Part shown: positions 19,787 through 19,988 of the stretch, piece by piece
Numbering within the stretch: the first letter of the stretch is position 1
Layout of the letters: each line of letters opens with the position of its first letter
Source: Halocafeteria seosinensis
Taxonomy: Eukaryota; Sar; Bigyra; Bicosoecida
Assembly: GCA_001687465.1 (NCBI GenBank)
Contig: LVLI01000907.1
Location: forward strand, 1 to 19,988
Direction of reading: 5' to 3'
DNA: 19,988 nucleotides
The notes under the pieces: model-generated
Told to the model about the DNA's origin: nothing
Database searches by the model: none
The model's input: only the letters and a program-made list of their open reading frames with translations
Position numbers and translations under genes: made by a program

Positions 19787-19822
19787 TCAAATTATTAAAT
19801 TTAATAAATCGTCGTCGCGGGG
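19787..19822. repeat. Third copy of the TTATTAAATTTAATAA palindrome, with AATAAA signal
   Basis: The palindrome at 19792-19807 is identical to those in the two arms at 378-393 and 5216-5231, and is followed by ATCGTCGTCGCGGGG, a diverged form of the AATCGCGGGCG that follows the other copies. It lies 35 bp past the GT61 stop codon. AATAAA at 19803-19808 is well placed to act as the GT61 polyadenylation signal. The remaining bases to 19988 hold nothing recognisable. Confidence 0.65.
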
Positions 19823-19988
19823 TATACACGATAGCTGAAGGAAGAACCACCGCCATGGGATTGATCCTCTTGTCCAAAACCGCGACGTTTTACTGTAGCC
19901 GCTATGTCCGTGGTCAATGGAAGCTGAGTGCTCGGTAGCTCCATAGAAAAACGCAATGTCGACTATCAATGCATATTAGTGTAACGTA

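Overview
The window is nuclear DNA of an intron-bearing eukaryote, most likely a unicellular or simple alga or another protist. The signs are spliced genes with GT-AG introns (four of 62-76 nt, one of 348 nt), signal-anchor glycosyltransferases, a eukaryotic-type family GH92 mannosidase, long gene-poor spacers with decayed repeats, and no bacterial operons or Shine-Dalgarno sites. A red alga or another walled alga would fit the secretory glycan genes, but the sequence alone does not settle the lineage. Two N bases (332 and 1394) mark assembly uncertainty.

Left part (1-5250). Positions 1 to about 420 are very AT-rich and hold the broken start of an unrecognised minus-strand gene. From 360 to 5250 lies a stretch bounded by inverted repeats of about 61-65 bp, with a 36/37-bp near-identical outer core and flanking TA dinucleotides. 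It looks like a non-autonomous DNA transposon. Inside it is one large gene. An exon of near-identical 84-bp leucine-rich repeats (893-1702) joins in frame, through a 348-nt intron, to a long exon (2051-3910) coding for a charged helix, a low-complexity linker, a hydrophobic helical domain, coiled coils and an unrecognised C-terminal domain. The predicted 889-aa LRR/coiled-coil protein is receptor-like in design.

Middle part (5251-12240). This is mostly gene-poor. It holds an inverted second copy of a hairpin-rich repeat (485-598 and 6367-6446), a cluster of bZIP-like sites (5481-5520), a 478-bp hAT-like terminal-inverted-repeat element (9842-10319), and one clear minus-strand gene (7004-8590). 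That gene codes for a tubulin-tyrosine-ligase-like ATP-grasp enzyme with an N-terminal membrane anchor.

Right part (12241-19988). Three genes on the plus strand belong to the secretory glycan machinery: a type II membrane GT-A-like glycosyltransferase (12241-13335), a secreted five-exon GH92 alpha-mannosidase of 884 aa (14909-17827), and a type II membrane GT61-like glycosyltransferase (18218-19756). A frameshifted chromodomain fragment of retrotransposon type (14332-14753, minus) lies between the first two. A third copy of the palindrome found in the left inverted repeats lies just after the GT61 stop and supplies an AATAAA signal.

Together the right-hand genes suggest a local group of glycoprotein or cell-wall glycan builders and trimmers. 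The membrane-anchored ligase could work in the same compartment. The left-hand receptor-like gene appears to have a separate, mobile-element-associated history.
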